A model generated the notes under the pieces. The model ran no database searches, was not told where the DNA came from, and was given only the letters and a program-made list of their open reading frames with translations. 64,000 bases of DNA from Datnioides undecimradiatus (taxonomy: Eukaryota > Chordata > Actinopteri > Lobotiformes > Datnioididae), in the NCBI GenBank assembly GCA_008933995.1, contig WARS01000054.1, positions 4,349,642 through 4,413,641 on the forward strand, in the 5' to 3' direction. Below, piece by piece: positions 1 to 25,150 of this stretch. Within the stretch, counting starts at the first letter, position 1. Every line of letters begins with the position of its first letter. The position numbers were made by a program, and so were the translations under genes.

Positions 1-4
1 TCAC

Positions 5-2938
5 CAGGGTTGATGAAAGCGCCGTCTGGTGCTGGATTCTGATTCGCTGGCAGGTTATTGATTGGGTTCTGATTGGCTAATGGGGCTGGAACAGGTACTT
101 GGTGGGCTGGAACAGGTGGGTACTGGCCAATAGTTGTAGCTGTTGCAGAGGGGACCGTGCCTGCTGCTGCCAGTGCTGCGTGGCTGAGGATGAGACACAG
201 ACCAAGAGTATTAGATATTAGCACAGTCATCCATGCAAAGGTCAGACCACAGTAATAGGCTACAGCAAAACTCACTATTGCATATAATAATGTCGAGCGT
301 AGACATGCTGGAGCCACAGCAGCTGCTGAGGGCTGTACATGGAGTAGATGGAGAAGGCTGCTGGGGTGACCTGTGGTGCTTCAGGCCTGCAAGGAAACAT
401 GTCAGACTGTTAATATATGTCCACCACTGTAACCTTCAGCCAGTGAACGCAGTCTGAGAGTGTCAGACGTCATATTTGGGTTTCAAATCAGAATCCTTCA
501 CCAAAGCTGCAGATCTCTCAGTAAAGACATGGGAAACTCTAGTTTGTGTAGTTTTCACCTCGTGCAGCTTTTGGCTCTACTGGCTGGTGTGTTCACGTGT
601 AGTAATGGCTTACATCGCAGCAGCAGGCCATGAAGTGGCTCCTGATGGAGATGCTGGGGTGTGTGTGTGATCCGGAGCAACAGCTGAAGTTGTCGTGGTC
701 TGCCTCCTCTGCTTCAGCTCCGGTATGCTGGGGGTCTGAACTGTGGAGGAGGAGGAGGAGGAGGTGCTGGGCAACGTCTGTTCTGTCTCTTTGGTCTGCA
801 GTGAACAGCAAATACAATAAAACTTGTCTGCAGGGGTGAATGGCATCATCTAGGATTTACAACCGCAGTTTTGCAATGAGAGTTGAGGTAGAGCAGGAAA
901 AGATTTTGAAACTTCACTTGTCAAAGGGGATAAATGGTTGTAATGCAAAGTCTAACCTGGATCTGGATTCACTAACCTCATTACAGGGTGAAGCATTTAA
1001 GACATTTTAGACAGATACTTGGTTGGTTGGTAATGAACTATCATAAACTACACAGGAGGAAGGTGGACATGTGTTACAAACCCGGTATGCAAATCAAATA
1101 TTTAAACTGACTGAAACCAGCCGTTTCGCCTGCACGGCTCACAGTCTAAAAATAAAACCAGTCAGGTTTCGGTTACACAGCGGCACTGAGGACTTGCGCC
1201 AGCTGGTTTTGAAAGTATAACAATTTTGACATCAGATTTGATTTTGAGCACCTGAAGAACCCAAACACTGTCAGAATTCCAACCTGAGAGAAGCCGCTCT
1301 GAATTACTTTCAAATGGGCCTTTCATTCAAATTCAAAGTATTTGTTTTTCAACATTAAATTAGATAAGAGGGAGACAAGCAGCAAATTACTGATTCGGCT
1401 TTTTACTATTTAAACTTTTTAATGCTATTTTTTGTCACGTGGTCCTTATTTGTGTCCCTACCTCACAATTTCCAAGTCAAAATGAAGTTTCTAGAAACCA
1501 AAAAAGTCCTTTCTAATGACCTGCTACCTCCTCAGGAAGAGAGCCAACTCTAGATAGATAGATAGATAAACTTTATTTGTCCCAAATTGGGAAACTCCAA
1601 CAGTTCCAATTCTAAACACAACCTCTGACCAACATCACTGACTTTAAATCATCTGTGGCACACTGAGTAAAAACACAATTTCCCAGTTGACGGAGTACTT
1701 TCTGAAGACCCTGCAAAGGTTCTTAGGAAAAACTGAACACAAATAAACGTCACTTCTCACCTGAGGTCTGGCTCCCAGCTGTCCTTGGGGTTGATTCCTA
1801 GATGCATATACCAGGTGCAGTGTGGGAATGGAGTCAGTCTGAGGAAGACAGATGCGTGATTACAAAAAACTAATGTGAATGTTAACATCACCGCTATGCA
1901 GTTCTATAGTAGATTTGCATTGAATACCAAAGTAAGCATGAGTACCATGTGCTCATGGAAACAGGCAAACATATCCTCTCACATACCTGAAGAGATAGTC
2001 TGAAGAGATCTCTGAAGTGCAAATGGTCAGGCAGCAGTTTGCCGGCATAGATCAGTCTCTGGTCACTCACTGCCTGTGGAAAACACACAAGTCAAGTTAG
2101 CTTTGCAGAGTGACTCGATCTGGCTGACACTTCAGCAGCTTCAAAACAAAGATCCAAAACAAACGTGACCTGTTTTCATGGAGGTTTGACATATAACATA
2201 CATGATGACACAAAAGTGCCCTTCAAGTCTGTAGCCAGGATGGAGGAACTGTGTGCACGCTCTGCGTTATTCCCCTGTCACCAAACAGCTGCAGCGTGTT
2301 TCACGATCTAGGCCTGGTGTCGGGATTACTAAAGCTTGATCAACACATCTGGTTTTATAGCAGGCTCATTTCAAACACTTGACACAAGTAAAACTTTGCG
2401 CATACCATGTGAAGTCAACAGGTTAATCCCAAAAGTCCACACAGATATATTTAAGATAATACAGATGAACACCAGGTAGGCACTATTTACCAGATTCTAC
2501 TTTACCTACACGTCTTTGTGTCTGATTTCAGGGAAGCAAACACGGCCCACTGGAACTCATTTAAAGATTCTTATTGTTAATATTAATAATTGTGCAGATT
2601 TGCTGTACACGCACACAGAAGTCAGACAGGGTAATGGCTGACAGCTGTGTACAGGCAGCAGCCTCCCTGACTTAGTCAGCTGGCTCGTGTCATGACATTC
2701 CGGGACACCTCGAGCTGCCTGTCACAGCAGCTAACTGGATATGCTAACAGTAGCCAGCTAGCATTTCCGCCTTTTGATAACTCACCGGGCTGGTTGGGTA
2801 AACCGTCGACAAATGCCTTTTCAGGTCCTTCACAGTCCAGTCCAGACTGACGCCCTCGACGGTTTGGTCCTCGTGGGCCTGGTTTGGCGTTTTTATAAAA
2901 AGAGTTACGGTCTTTTGTTGTGAATCTCCCCCATCCAT
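5..2938 (-). CDS. herpud1: HERPUD1, ER-stress ubiquitin-like membrane protein, 5' part
   Basis: Six coding exons read on the minus strand: 2786-2938, 1987-2073, 1761-1838, 614-795, 276-386 and 5-183, all with GT-AG borders and matching phase; a GTGA donor lies at 4-1, and the rest of the gene is beyond the left edge. Exon 1 starts MDGGDSQQKTVTLFIK and opens a ubiquitin-like domain (about residues 10-85, continuing through DQRLIYAGKLLPDHL in exon 2). A Ser/Thr-rich linker follows in exon 4, then the family-typical stretch LLWLQHVYARHYYMQY in exons 5-6 and an Asn/Pro/Ala-rich segment. HERPUD1 is known as an ER-membrane protein induced by the unfolded protein response that helps the HRD1 complex in ER-associated degradation. 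The two C-terminal membrane segments are not in the window. The YARxYYMQY block and the slc12a3 neighbour favour herpud1 over herpud2. Confidence 0.93.
1553..1620 (-). repeat. Short retroposon tail with (TATC)n end, in herpud1 intron 3
   Basis: On the plus strand a (GATA)n run is followed by AAACTTTATTTGTCCCAAATTGGGAAA. This is the reverse complement of a common teleost retroposon 3' end (GGGA..AATAAAGT followed by a TATC tail). The same motif occurs at 7465-7540. Class (LINE 3' end or SINE) cannot be settled by eye. Confidence 0.6.
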
Positions 2939-3156
2939 TTTGACTCACTTTCACTTGCTGTAGTCCCTCCCCGTTTACTGGCTGCAAATGTAATGAAAAG
3001 AGTCCTCGTGATTCAATTTGTCAGCACACAGAGGAAAGGCGAAGCAAACTCGTTCGTCTAGAGGAAAACCTGCGGGACTCGGCTGAATCTAGAAGTGTCT
3101 CTCCGCTAGCTGTCACACAGAACTTTAGCGGCGAGAAATGTTGTTTCCAAACACAC

Positions 3157-3175
3157 TGTGGCCACTCCTGATTGG
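3157..3175 (-). promoter_or_regulatory. ER-stress response element (ERSE)-like site of herpud1
   Basis: Read on the minus strand this is CCAAT, exactly nine bases, then CCACA. The ERSE consensus is CCAAT-N9-CCACG (NF-Y plus ATF6), so only the last base differs. It lies about 220 bases upstream of the herpud1 ATG, in the sense orientation. Mammalian HERPUD1 is a classic ERSE-driven gene. A separate minus-strand CCACGT at 3197-3202 resembles the ATF6/XBP1 half-site. Confidence 0.6.
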
Positions 3176-3219
3176 TTCCCGTCAGCTCGTGCTCAGACGT
3201 GGAGGCTCGGGATGTCGGC

Positions 3220-4577
3220 ACCGTTTGAGCATGCGTAATTATTAGTTATTGTTCCGAAGATCGCTTATTCGGAGGAAAATGAGGATGCGAGTTCTCTCAC
3301 CAGTGCCATTTTGTTAGTATTACCACAATTTTCAAACAAGTACTGCTACAGTGTAGCAGCTACACAGTCAGAGAGGGCTAACGTCACGTGACTAGTATGC
3401 GGCCTAAGCAGCTAACTGCTAACTGGTTAAATAGACTTAGTACGACAAGGAAGCACGAATGACATAAATCAATAGATAGCATGAACCACTTAAATGTTTT
3501 GATTTGTAGGTTTTTCCGCTGGTCTACTGTAAAGGTCTTCAGAGTTTCGAAGTCTGTCGTTCCTGAAAATGAAACCAGAGTGAGAACTCTTTTTTCCCTC
3601 AACCTCTCAGACATCTACACGTTTTCCTTGCAGCAAAACTTTATCAACTGAAGTTGCATCAGTCGTGTTACATCAGCTGTAAATCAACGAGTAAATGAGG
3701 ATATTATGCAGTCCCTTTCAAATACTCTAAACTTTAAAAAAATATCTGTAGAGACATGATTATAGCAGTCAAGTCAAGTGGTGATAACATATCATCAGCA
3801 CTTTCCAAATCACAAGAAAGATGGGTCATCCATCCATCCAGTGGATAGAAAAAGTCTACACACACCTGTACAGGCAGAAATAACTAATAATAAGTAACAC
3901 CCTGACAGTATGAGTCTTCACACCCTGCTCACATAACACTTTGTGGAACTTGCACTTATCATATTCAGACAATCTTACTGACTTAATCTTGGTCATGTGG
4001 GTTAATTAAATTAATACTTTGTGTTGTGTTGATGGACTGTCCCTTTAGAAAATACTACGCTGAGCTTAGTCAACATCAAAGCCAGTTTGGTCTGCATCGT
4101 TTTGAAGTGGCCATTGTGAAGAAAGTTGCAGATTTCCTTATTTAAGCAAGGAAGGAAGAACCCTGAGGGAAGAGACGTATTAACAATTTGTACATCTGAG
4201 GTTGAATACAGGTTGAATTCTAATTCAGATTTCTGAGAAAGTCTCTATGCAATATATAGTATCGATTTCAGTCGTATTACATTTTAATGATTGAATCTTT
4301 GTCATGGTGTTTGAGTCACTTATCCTGCACCTGATATAGAGGTGCTGACTGCTTGTTTAATTTTCTGAATTTTGTTAATGAAGAAGCTTCATATACACTG
4401 CAGGCAGTGGTAGACTGAGAGGCTACTGTCACAGGAGACTCTGTTAGCCTGTTGACAGAAGCAGACTTACATGCTCATGGGCTCATGGATTATTATTTTT
4501 GGCGGTGGTGTCAGAGAGGAAGTACTGCCTTGTGTTTCTCCGTTTCAAATTAAATGCAAAGTGTGATCTTTCTCTTT
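3220..4577. other. Intergenic, no gene seen; Tc1-type terminal fragment near 3840
   Basis: This stretch between herpud1 and slc12a3 has no splice-consistent coding exon. Around 3840-3870 the sequence CAGTGGATAGAAAAAGTC resembles the terminal inverted repeat of the widespread fish Tc1-like family whose relics occur elsewhere in this window. The rest is AT-rich and unassigned. Confidence 0.4.
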
Positions 4578-4790
4578 GTCTGCCTGTCTTTCCCTCGGGC
4601 TCTGCTCAAGGTTTCTGCCTGTCAACGGAAGCTGTTCTTTGCTGCTGTCACCAGGTGTTTGCTTATGGTGGAAACTCTGGTCTGCAATTAATATAAAGAA
4701 TTTGGTCTCGACCTGCTTTAGATGTAAAGTGCCCCGAGATAACCTCTGTTGTGGTTTGCCATCGTATAAATAAAGTGAATTGAATTAAAA
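4578..4790 (+). repeat. Teleost interspersed repeat ending ..ATAAATAAAGTGAATTGAATT
   Basis: The segment matches, with decay, the very common fish repeat that reads through GTTTGCTTATGGTGG and AAAGTGCCCCGAGATAAC and ends in a TATAAATAAA-(N)-GAATTGAATT tail. A second copy in the opposite orientation lies at 50818-51060. I do not assign it to a named family. Confidence 0.6.
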
Positions 4791-5465
4791 GTCAGGTGGA
4801 TAGAGATTTGGATAGAGATCCTGCAGCAGCTACTCCAGTTGGCTACTGGGAAGGTGATGCTAGTTGTCAGCTTTGTGTCTGTTCACTGCTGCGTCCTGCC
4901 CGACACAGAGGCTGAAGATGCCGGGATGGCAAATCCACCTGTTAATTAATGATTTTTGGCTTTGCTCAAAGACAGCAGCAACATGCGCATGCACACACAC
5001 ACGTTTGTACACATACACACCGTGTATGTGTACAAATAAAATATATAAAATGAATAATGTGAAGTTATTTTACATTTATTGGACATTATCAAACATGATG
5101 AAAACAATTAGTGTAATTAATTAGTTTTTCAAATTGTTTGTTAATTTCTGTCACAAATTTAATAAAAGAAAACAATATTTTATACAACATAAAGTCTTTT
5201 GGATAAATAAAAGTCTTTACAATGAAGTGTGACTTTAACTGTAAATACGTTTGCTGTGAGTGATCAGCTGCAGTGCCTCCAAAATGTGTAAATCATTAAA
5301 ATGCTTTATAAAAGAAGCTGGTGAACAGAGGAATCATACATTAGTTACAGGATTAGATAATCGTCAACTCATCGACACACTGATGTGTGCAAACTATTAA
5401 AACGTTAGGATGTTAGTGAGCGATGAGCTGTAGTTCAGTATGTGTACATTGGCCTGGAAGACATT
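4791..5465. other. 3' flank of slc12a3; possible poly(A) signals
   Basis: No gene is seen. On the minus strand, downstream of the slc12a3 stop, an AATAAA lies at 5075-5080 and an ATTAAA near 5158-5163; either could end the transcript. A small ACAC-rich run is at about 4990-5003. Confidence 0.35.
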
Positions 5466-17960
<12,495 letters not shown>

Positions 17961-18088
17961 TCAGAATAGCAGAATTCTCTGTACTGTTGAGAGAAATAGG
18001 TGTGAAAACAGCTGCTGACAGTCAGTCCGTCATGCTGAGCAGTGCTGTGGTTTAAGGTGTATGAAGGGGCCTTCATTGTGAGGGCTGG

Positions 18089-18096
18089 TTTTATAT
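18089..18096 (-). promoter_or_regulatory. Candidate TATA box of slc12a3
   Basis: Minus strand reads ATATAAAA, about 130 bases upstream of the slc12a3 ATG. A start site some 30 bases downstream would give a 5' UTR of about 100 nt. This is position and motif only; a non-coding first exon further upstream cannot be excluded. Confidence 0.35.
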
Positions 18097-18099
18097 TTG

Positions 18100-20877
18100 A
18101 CCTTCACCAAGGAGGAATAGCCCAAGGCTGTGTTTGTCATATAGGGAGGCTGGATGAGTGAGCAGTAAAAAGGCTCATTACAAGAACTTCTGAACTTAAC
18201 ATGGACTATTATCACAGGGTCAACCAGAAATCCTTCTGGGCTGAGCCTACCTAGGAAATCCACCATCCCACTAAGGAAACAGGTATTTATCAAAGGCCCG
18301 CGCGATGATTCAGGGTTTTTCCTTTCCCTAAAGCTAAAATAATGCAGACTTAACGGAACTGAGGATGGTTCTCATTTCAAAGAATTCAACTGTACATGAT
18401 GTCCAGTCGGTGACTTTATTGTTATATATTTCTGTTGCCTCTGGATGAGTTGTCAGGCTATTTAATTATTGTTAATCATCAATCTACTGAGGAAATGTTC
18501 TAGTTAGATTTTAAGTTGTAAATAGCCTCATTACATACACACACACACGCACCGACACACGTGCCTGTAAGATCACCTTGACTGAGCCAACCCAAAGGCA
18601 ACAATCACTGTTAAAGAGAGAGGTATGGTACTCTACCCTTGTGGGGTAGACTTTAGATTTTATTTTATTGCTATTTACTTTCTTGGCTTCAACAATAATC
18701 AGAGTTTAATATCATAACAACATCAAATAAAAGATCATTAAAAATGAAAAAGATGCAGTTATACAGTGTCTGAAATAAATTATTTAACTGAAAAAACACA
18801 AAATTAATATGTTTTCTCGTCTTGCTTGCGTAACACACTGCCCTCTACATTACAGCAGAGATGCACCACACTGACTGGCCCGTATGATCCTAGTATGGTT
18901 TTGCATGGTCATGCTTTCTTGTCTGTGTGTATGTTGGTGAGGGTGTGATCCTCCATCCTGGTTCTGCTCAGCGCTCACCTGTCTGCAGTCACCTTCTCAC
19001 CCCTCCCAGTCTGCACACCTGCCTCTCATCAGCTCACTAGCTCACAGTATTTGGCTTCACCACCCCTTTTTGCCAGAGTGTTGTTTTAAATTCAGTGGAA
19101 GCTGCACCTCAGGCAGAGGTGTAGTGATTTTGTAACTTGTTGTTTGGTCATGTTACAAACCCCTGCCATTCCTCCCCCCATTCATTCCTTGATCATACTG
19201 AGCCACGGTCCTCCACCGTCCTCCTGTGCCCCCACTGCTGCTGGATCCCATTCCCTGCCATCAGGACCCACCCCTGTAACTCTGCAGCGGTAAGCCTCTT
19301 TCACCTGAATTCCTCCTTTTGATTCTTGTCATAAGTTATATGGTGTCACCTGTCGCTTTCTCTGTGGTCGTTGCGTGCTGTTGTCTTTACACAACTGCAT
19401 GACCACTGCTGTAGCCTTTCATGTTCAGCTCAGATGTAATGTTGTTCCAGTCTTTGCTTGAAGCTGCTCAATTGTCTGAGACCTTAGTTTACACAGCCAT
19501 TTAGAGTAATGCTTAACTGGCGCACACTCACACACAGAGTTTCAGAATGTGCACATGTGTTCAAGGAGAGTACAGGGTTACTGTTCATCTCTGTTGTTCT
19601 TTCAATGAGTTACTTTGGGCCACGTGATGATAAGTATTCCATCTCCCTCACAAATGTACTAAAATAAACACAAATTAAAGGTGCAGGGTGCAAGTCAACA
19701 TGACCCCACGACCCTACACTGACTCATCAACACTGCTCTGAATTTCACATGTTCTAGGCGCTGTACAAAAGATTTTATAATGTCACGTCCTGTGTCCACC
19801 ATGTGGTGCTAGAGAATGTTTAGACCAGCAATAAAACTTAAAACTGAAAATCCAACAATGATCGTTACACTAGCTTTACTTCCTGTTGTCTGGAGGCGGC
19901 ACACTGACTCAATATTGGAGTGTAGATGTCTTCATGCTGGGTCTCTAATCAAATCACGTGAAGTTTGGGGGCAGGTTGGACAATGTGTGTTAGACTTACA
20001 ATGGTGAAAGATCGAAAGCTGGCTTGCTGCCCACATCCATGCTGTTTAACTTAGGGTTAAAAGCTTTGCAATGTAGCATCACACAGGTTGGTAGATTATG
20101 CTGAGCACATTTCAAGTTGATCTGATCAATGATCTACGAGGAGTTTGCTCTAGATATTCGTTCTTATATTAATATCAAAATGGCCGACCTCCTGCCTGGT
20201 TTTGAGAACTTTTATTGTGGTTAAGGCTGAATGAGAGTATGAAGCCCTTGGGCGTCAGGGGAAGTGGGAGTTTCCTGACAAAGAATGTTTATTCATATAT
20301 GGCATAGGACAGATTTGCCCCAGGGTAGCACTAAACTTGTATCCAAGAATCATAATCTCTACGGGGTCTGAAGAGATTAGAATCACCCATGATGAGGACT
20401 GGTCTCAGAGGTGTGGGTGCCCAATTATGGTTTCAGCTGCTGTCACGGTTGTGCTGAGTATAGAGAGGATTCTCCCCAATCTCTTGTCAGAACTGGCCGA
20501 CAGCATCATCAGACGTGTTGGTGTCATTCTATAGACTGTGCTTATTGACAGCTTTTCTAGTTGTCTGACTGCTCAAAGTGCTTTTACAATAAATGTCTGC
20601 ATTCACCCATTGATAATGTGCTGCTCAGTAGAACAGAAAAGTACATTCAAACTCATTCGTACACTGATGAAACAGCCATCTGGTGCAATTTGGGGTTTGG
20701 TGTTAGGGCAGAGGGTTAGGCAGAGACAGGTTAGGGTATTATTTCCACAGGAAGAAAAGAAAAATGGTAGTTAACAGTAAATAAATCCTGCTGCTACATG
20801 TTGGAGCCTTGGAAACGTGATCTCACGTCATGTCAGTGACAGGGACAGCGATGGGCATGCCGTGGCCATGGTTTCAA
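18100..20877. other. Upstream flank of slc12a3, no gene seen
   Basis: No splice-consistent coding exon found on either strand. Contents noticed: a short CA-rich run near 18538-18560, mixed AT-rich DNA, and short chance ORFs. I looked for the miR-138 hairpin (next to SLC12A3 in human) and did not see its mature sequence. Confidence 0.4.
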
Positions 20878-21600
20878 AATCAGAATTAGACTCAGAATTA
20901 ATTGCCACGTGTGGACGTACAGTGGATTTGTCTTAGTGTTTGGTGGATGTTAACAAACAATGACAGTAAAATGACAGCTGCATATAAATAAGACGGCAAA
21001 ACAAGTACTGCAAGTACAAAGACATAAATAGAATTGAGATTAACACACAAAAAATAATATTAAGGTATATAGGACTGCATAAATCGTTTGGCTTTAAATG
21101 ATAAAGGAGCTGTGCAGCTTGTTCGGGGTTGTACAAAAGCCAAAAGTGCAATGTCCGCAATGTAGAATGAATTATGCAACAGTAAGAGACCGGGAAATGT
21201 GCGTTAATGTAATGTATTCACAGATTGGAGGTATTACTTTAATGCAATGTATATTGTCTTTGTGGGAGGGCAAGAGTCTCTGTTGAAAAGGTAAGAGGTG
21301 AGTGGAGGGCTATGCTCTGCTGATAAGGACGAAACTGTTGTGGTGTGAGGTTATGGTCCTGATGGACAGCAGCTTTCTGCCAAAGGGGAGTGTCTTGAAG
21401 AATCTGTGTCTGTGGTGAGATGGACTGGGGCTCCATGTTTCCTGCCCACCTCAGGGTTTGGGAGGTGTAGAGGTCCTGCAGGGAGAGCAGATTACAGCAG
21501 GACAAATGATACGCTTCAGTCCCCGGCTTTGTCTTTAGCATTAGCAGCAGGTGCTGAAGCAGGTGAGGATGAACTTGGTGGTGGACATCTAGACGTGCAC
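20878..21600. repeat. Probable retroelement-derived repeat remnant
   Basis: The start (AGAATTAGACTCAGAATTAATTGCC) and the inner stretch around 21360-21500 (GACAGCAGCTTTCTGCC, then a region on following GTGTAGAGGTCCTGCAGGG) look like decayed forms of dispersed fish retroelement sequence. No functional frame remains; the 153-codon minus-strand ORF here is likely a chance opening. Family not identified. Confidence 0.35.
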
Positions 21601-22069
21601 CCCGAGCACACATGATATGTTCATGCACGCATGAAGTCACCCACAGCCTGAAACAATCACACATAAAAACATAAACTCGACAGAATCCCCAAATTGACAA
21701 GACAGTTCGTTTGAACCCAAATGCAAGACTTGAGACAGACCAGTGAATTCAAGTTGCAATTTATTAAAGTAAAGCAAAGTAACAATACAAAATCACTCTA
21801 AGAGGCAAGGATGAAAGGGAAGGGAGTGAGTCAGTGCATAAAATATTAGCATCTAGTCAGTTTTGGGGATTTCTGGCTCTTATAGGCTTTTGACCCACTG
21901 TTTTACATTAAAACCACTAAACTATGGCTATGGAATTGCAGGTTTTTGAAATGTAAAGAAAGAAATAATGACATTATAAATACTTTAATGTGACGTTATA
22001 ACAAACAATTCAGCACAAGAAAACATTATTAAGAGCATTTTTAATCATCCAACACATACAACTTTTTAG

Positions 22070-24855
22070 ATTCCAAGATGGCGGCGCGCACAGACACAGC
22101 GGCTCACGGCTCTTCGTTCTTGGTGCTTTGTTTGTGGTTTTTTTGGTAAGAGCAGGGGGGTGTCTGTGCATCTACATGCACAACGACTGGTCTTATAACA
22201 GTACACTCATAGATAAACACTGCTCCCCAGACCTAGAATACATCTCAGTTAAATGCCGTCCATTTTTCCTCCCCAGAGAGCTGACAGTAGTGATAATCAC
22301 AGCTGTTTACATTCCACCATCTGCTAACGTTATGCCCTTGCCATACTGCTAAATGCCATCAACACACAGCAGAGGGCTCACCCCAGTGGTGTCCACATCA
22401 TAGCTGGGGATTTTAACCAGGCCAATCTAAAATCTGTCCTGCCTGGTCTTCATCAGCATGTTAAGTGTCCCACTAGAGGGGAAAACACCCTTGACCATGT
22501 ATACACAAATATTAAACAGGCATACAGAGCCATTCCCCTACCTCACCTAGGCCAGTCAGACCACCTCTCTCTGCTCCTCACCCCTGCATACACCCCTCTC
22601 AGGAGAAGCAGACCACCACTGTCCAAGTCCATCACCACATGGCCCGAGGACGCTTCTCAGCTTCAGGACTGCCTCTCACACACTGAGTGGGATGTTTTTG
22701 AACACCACGACCTGGCTGCTCATACGGAGGCTGTACTTTCCTACATCAAGTTCTGCGTGGGAAATGTCACAGTGGAAAAACGTATCCAGGTGTTTCCCAA
22801 CCAGAAGCCCTGGATGAACAGCCAAGTCCGCAAGCTCCTAAAGGCCCGCGATGCTGCCTTCAGGTCAGGGGACAGAGTCCGATATGGCACTGCCAGAGCC
22901 GACCTGAGGAGAGAGATCAAAAAGGCAAAGGCGGACTATAAAAGGAAACTTGAGGACCACCTGTCTGAAAACAACCCACGGCAGGTGTGGCAGGGCATAC
23001 AACAGATAACAAACTTCAGAGAACACCACGCCACAAACACAGACACAAGTGCCTCACTGGCAGAGGAGCTGAACAGCTTCTTTGCCCGCTTTGAGGTGAA
23101 GAAACAGCCCACAACCTCTCCATCTCAACCCCCTCCAGCCCCCAACCCCCTGCCACTGTCTGTACAGGAGTGAGAGGTTAGATGAGTGCTTAGGGGGGTA
23201 AACCCCAGGAAAGCAACTGGACCGGATGGGATACCTGGGAAGGTACTCAAAGCCTGTGCCAACCAGCTCTCACAAGTCCTCTCTACCATCTTTAACCTCT
23301 CCCCGGCACAGGCTACTGTTCCACCCTGCCTGAAGTCCACCACAATCATTCCGGTGCCAAAAAAACCATCCACAGACAGCCTAAAGGGCTACCGCCCCAT
23401 AGCACTCACGCCCATCATCGCCAAGTGCTTGGAGCGGCTGGTCCTGAAACACATCAAATCCTGCCTACCCCCCACCCTCGACCCACACCAGTTCACCTAC
23501 AGAGCGAACAGATCCACTGAAGACGCCATAGCCATAGCGCTTCACACCGCGCTGAGCCACCTGGATCAATGGGAGAGCTACGTCAGGATGCTCTTCATTG
23601 ATCACAGCTCAGCATTCAACACAATTATCCCAGAGATCCTGATCAACAAACTGTGTCACCTGGGACTCCCTCCACCCACCTGCTCCTGGGTCAGTGACTT
23701 CCTCTTAAACCGGCCTCAGACAGTTAAACTAGGACCCCACTCCTCCTCCACCCGCACACTCAGCACAGGCTCCCCACAGGGGTGTGTGCTGAGCCCCCTG
23801 CTATACTGCCTGTACACCTATGACTGTAGCCCAACCCACCCCAGCAACACCATACTGAAGTTTGCGGATGATACAACGTTAGTGGGTCTGATGTCAGGGG
23901 AAGACGAGTCTGCCTACAGAGATGAGATCCGGAAACTAACAGCATGGTGTTCAGACAACAACCTGTTCCTGAACACCACAAAAACAAAAGAGATCATCCT
24001 GGACTTTAGGAAAAACAGAGCAGACCCACCCCCCCTCCATATCAACGGTGACTGCGTGGAGAGGGTCCACACCTTCCAGTTCCTGGGCACCGTGATCTCT
24101 GCTCACCTCTCTTGGACTGCGAACACATCTGCAGTCACTAAGAAGGCACGGCAGCGACTACATTTCCTGAGGGTGCTAAGGAGAAACAACATAGGAGAAA
24201 AGCTGCTGGTGACCTTCTATTGCTGTTCCATTGAGAGCCTCCTAACCTATTGCATCACAGTGTGGTACTCACACTGCACCGAGGCAGATAGGAAAAGGCT
24301 CCAGAGAGTGATCAGCACAGCGGAGAAGATCATCGGGTGCCCCCTCCCCTCCCTGAAGGCCATCTACACCTCCCGCTGCCTCAGCAGGGCTGAGCGCATC
24401 GTAGGAGACAACTCTCACCCCGGCCTTCCCCTGTTTGACCTGCTGCCCTCCGGAAGGCGCTACAGGTCCATCAAAACCAGGACAAACCGGTTCAGGGACA
24501 GCTTCTTCCCCAAAACAATCACCCTGCTGAACTCGAACTCACAGTCACACTAACCCCCCCCCCCATCCCACACACAGACAACAAACCCCACTCCCTCATC
24601 ACTCATCACACTCACTCGTGCAACTGTGCAATACACAAGTTTCTTCCGTACTACATCTCTATATGTTTTATTTATCATTATGTTTGCCATGCAAACGTCT
24701 CCTTCTCATATTCTGTATTTTATACCTCTATTTTTATATTCTATCTATATATCTATCCTATTACACGCACCTTAAAGGAAGGCTCTCTGCAATCTCGTTG
24801 TACCTGTTTTCTTTCTAACTTGTGCAATGACAGTAAAGGCTTTCAAGTTCAAGTA
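22070..24855 (+). mobile_element. CR1/L2-group LINE, near complete, internally deleted and dead
   Basis: The element begins with CCAAGATGGCGGCGCGCAC, a typical fish L2 5' end, and ends with TGACAGTAAAGGCTTTCAAG. After the short 5' part it jumps into the endonuclease domain (about 22150-22700; DFNQANL and LGQSDHLSLLLTP visible in shifted frames), so the 5' ORF and the first part of the endonuclease are missing. Reverse transcriptase and C-terminal domain follow. It lies in the gap between slc12a3 and the next gene. Confidence 0.88.
22757..24553 (+). pseudogene. LINE reverse transcriptase with two in-frame TGA stops
   Basis: One frame runs from 22757 to 24553, broken only by TGA at 23171-23173 and 23183-23185. 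Visible blocks: [33 protein letters not shown], the catalytic [11 protein letters not shown] (intact), and the C-terminal [12 protein letters not shown]. Codons around the second stop fit CGA to TGA decay. Upstream, the endonuclease part needs at least one frameshift near 22340. The copy looks fairly young but cannot make its protein. Confidence 0.88.
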
Positions 24856-24936
24856 CTAACACATTGTGGAATCACGCGTTCAGCAGCAGTATAATATATC
24901 TCTTGACTGCAGCTCTTTCTCAGTGTTTTCAACGTG

Positions 24937-25150
24937 AATGAGGTCTTGACTCTGACAGGGCCATTCCAACACTTTGATTTTCCTTTGCTGAAGCTTCCCC
25001 TTGGTGGATGTGGATGTGTTTGTTGGGTTGGATCATGGAAATCATCTTCTTATTCAGCTTTCTTGTGATATTTGGACCTGTTCTATCTTGACAAGGGCCA
25101 GTGACCCAGCTGAAGACAAGGAGTCTCAAAGCCATCCAGCAGCGCTGCTT
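24937..25150 (-). mobile_element. Decayed internal fragment of a Tc1-like transposon
   Basis: The segment through GGGCCATTCCAACACTTTGATTTTCC and CATCTTCTTATTCAGCTTTC resembles the non-coding strand of a common fish Tc1-like transposase gene. A parallel stretch occurs at 57890-58085. No open frame is left. Confidence 0.5.

Noticed and set aside
21239..21700. Minus-strand ORF of 153 codons
   Set aside because: It lies in a retroelement-like repeat remnant, has no recognisable motif and no codon bias; probably a chance opening.
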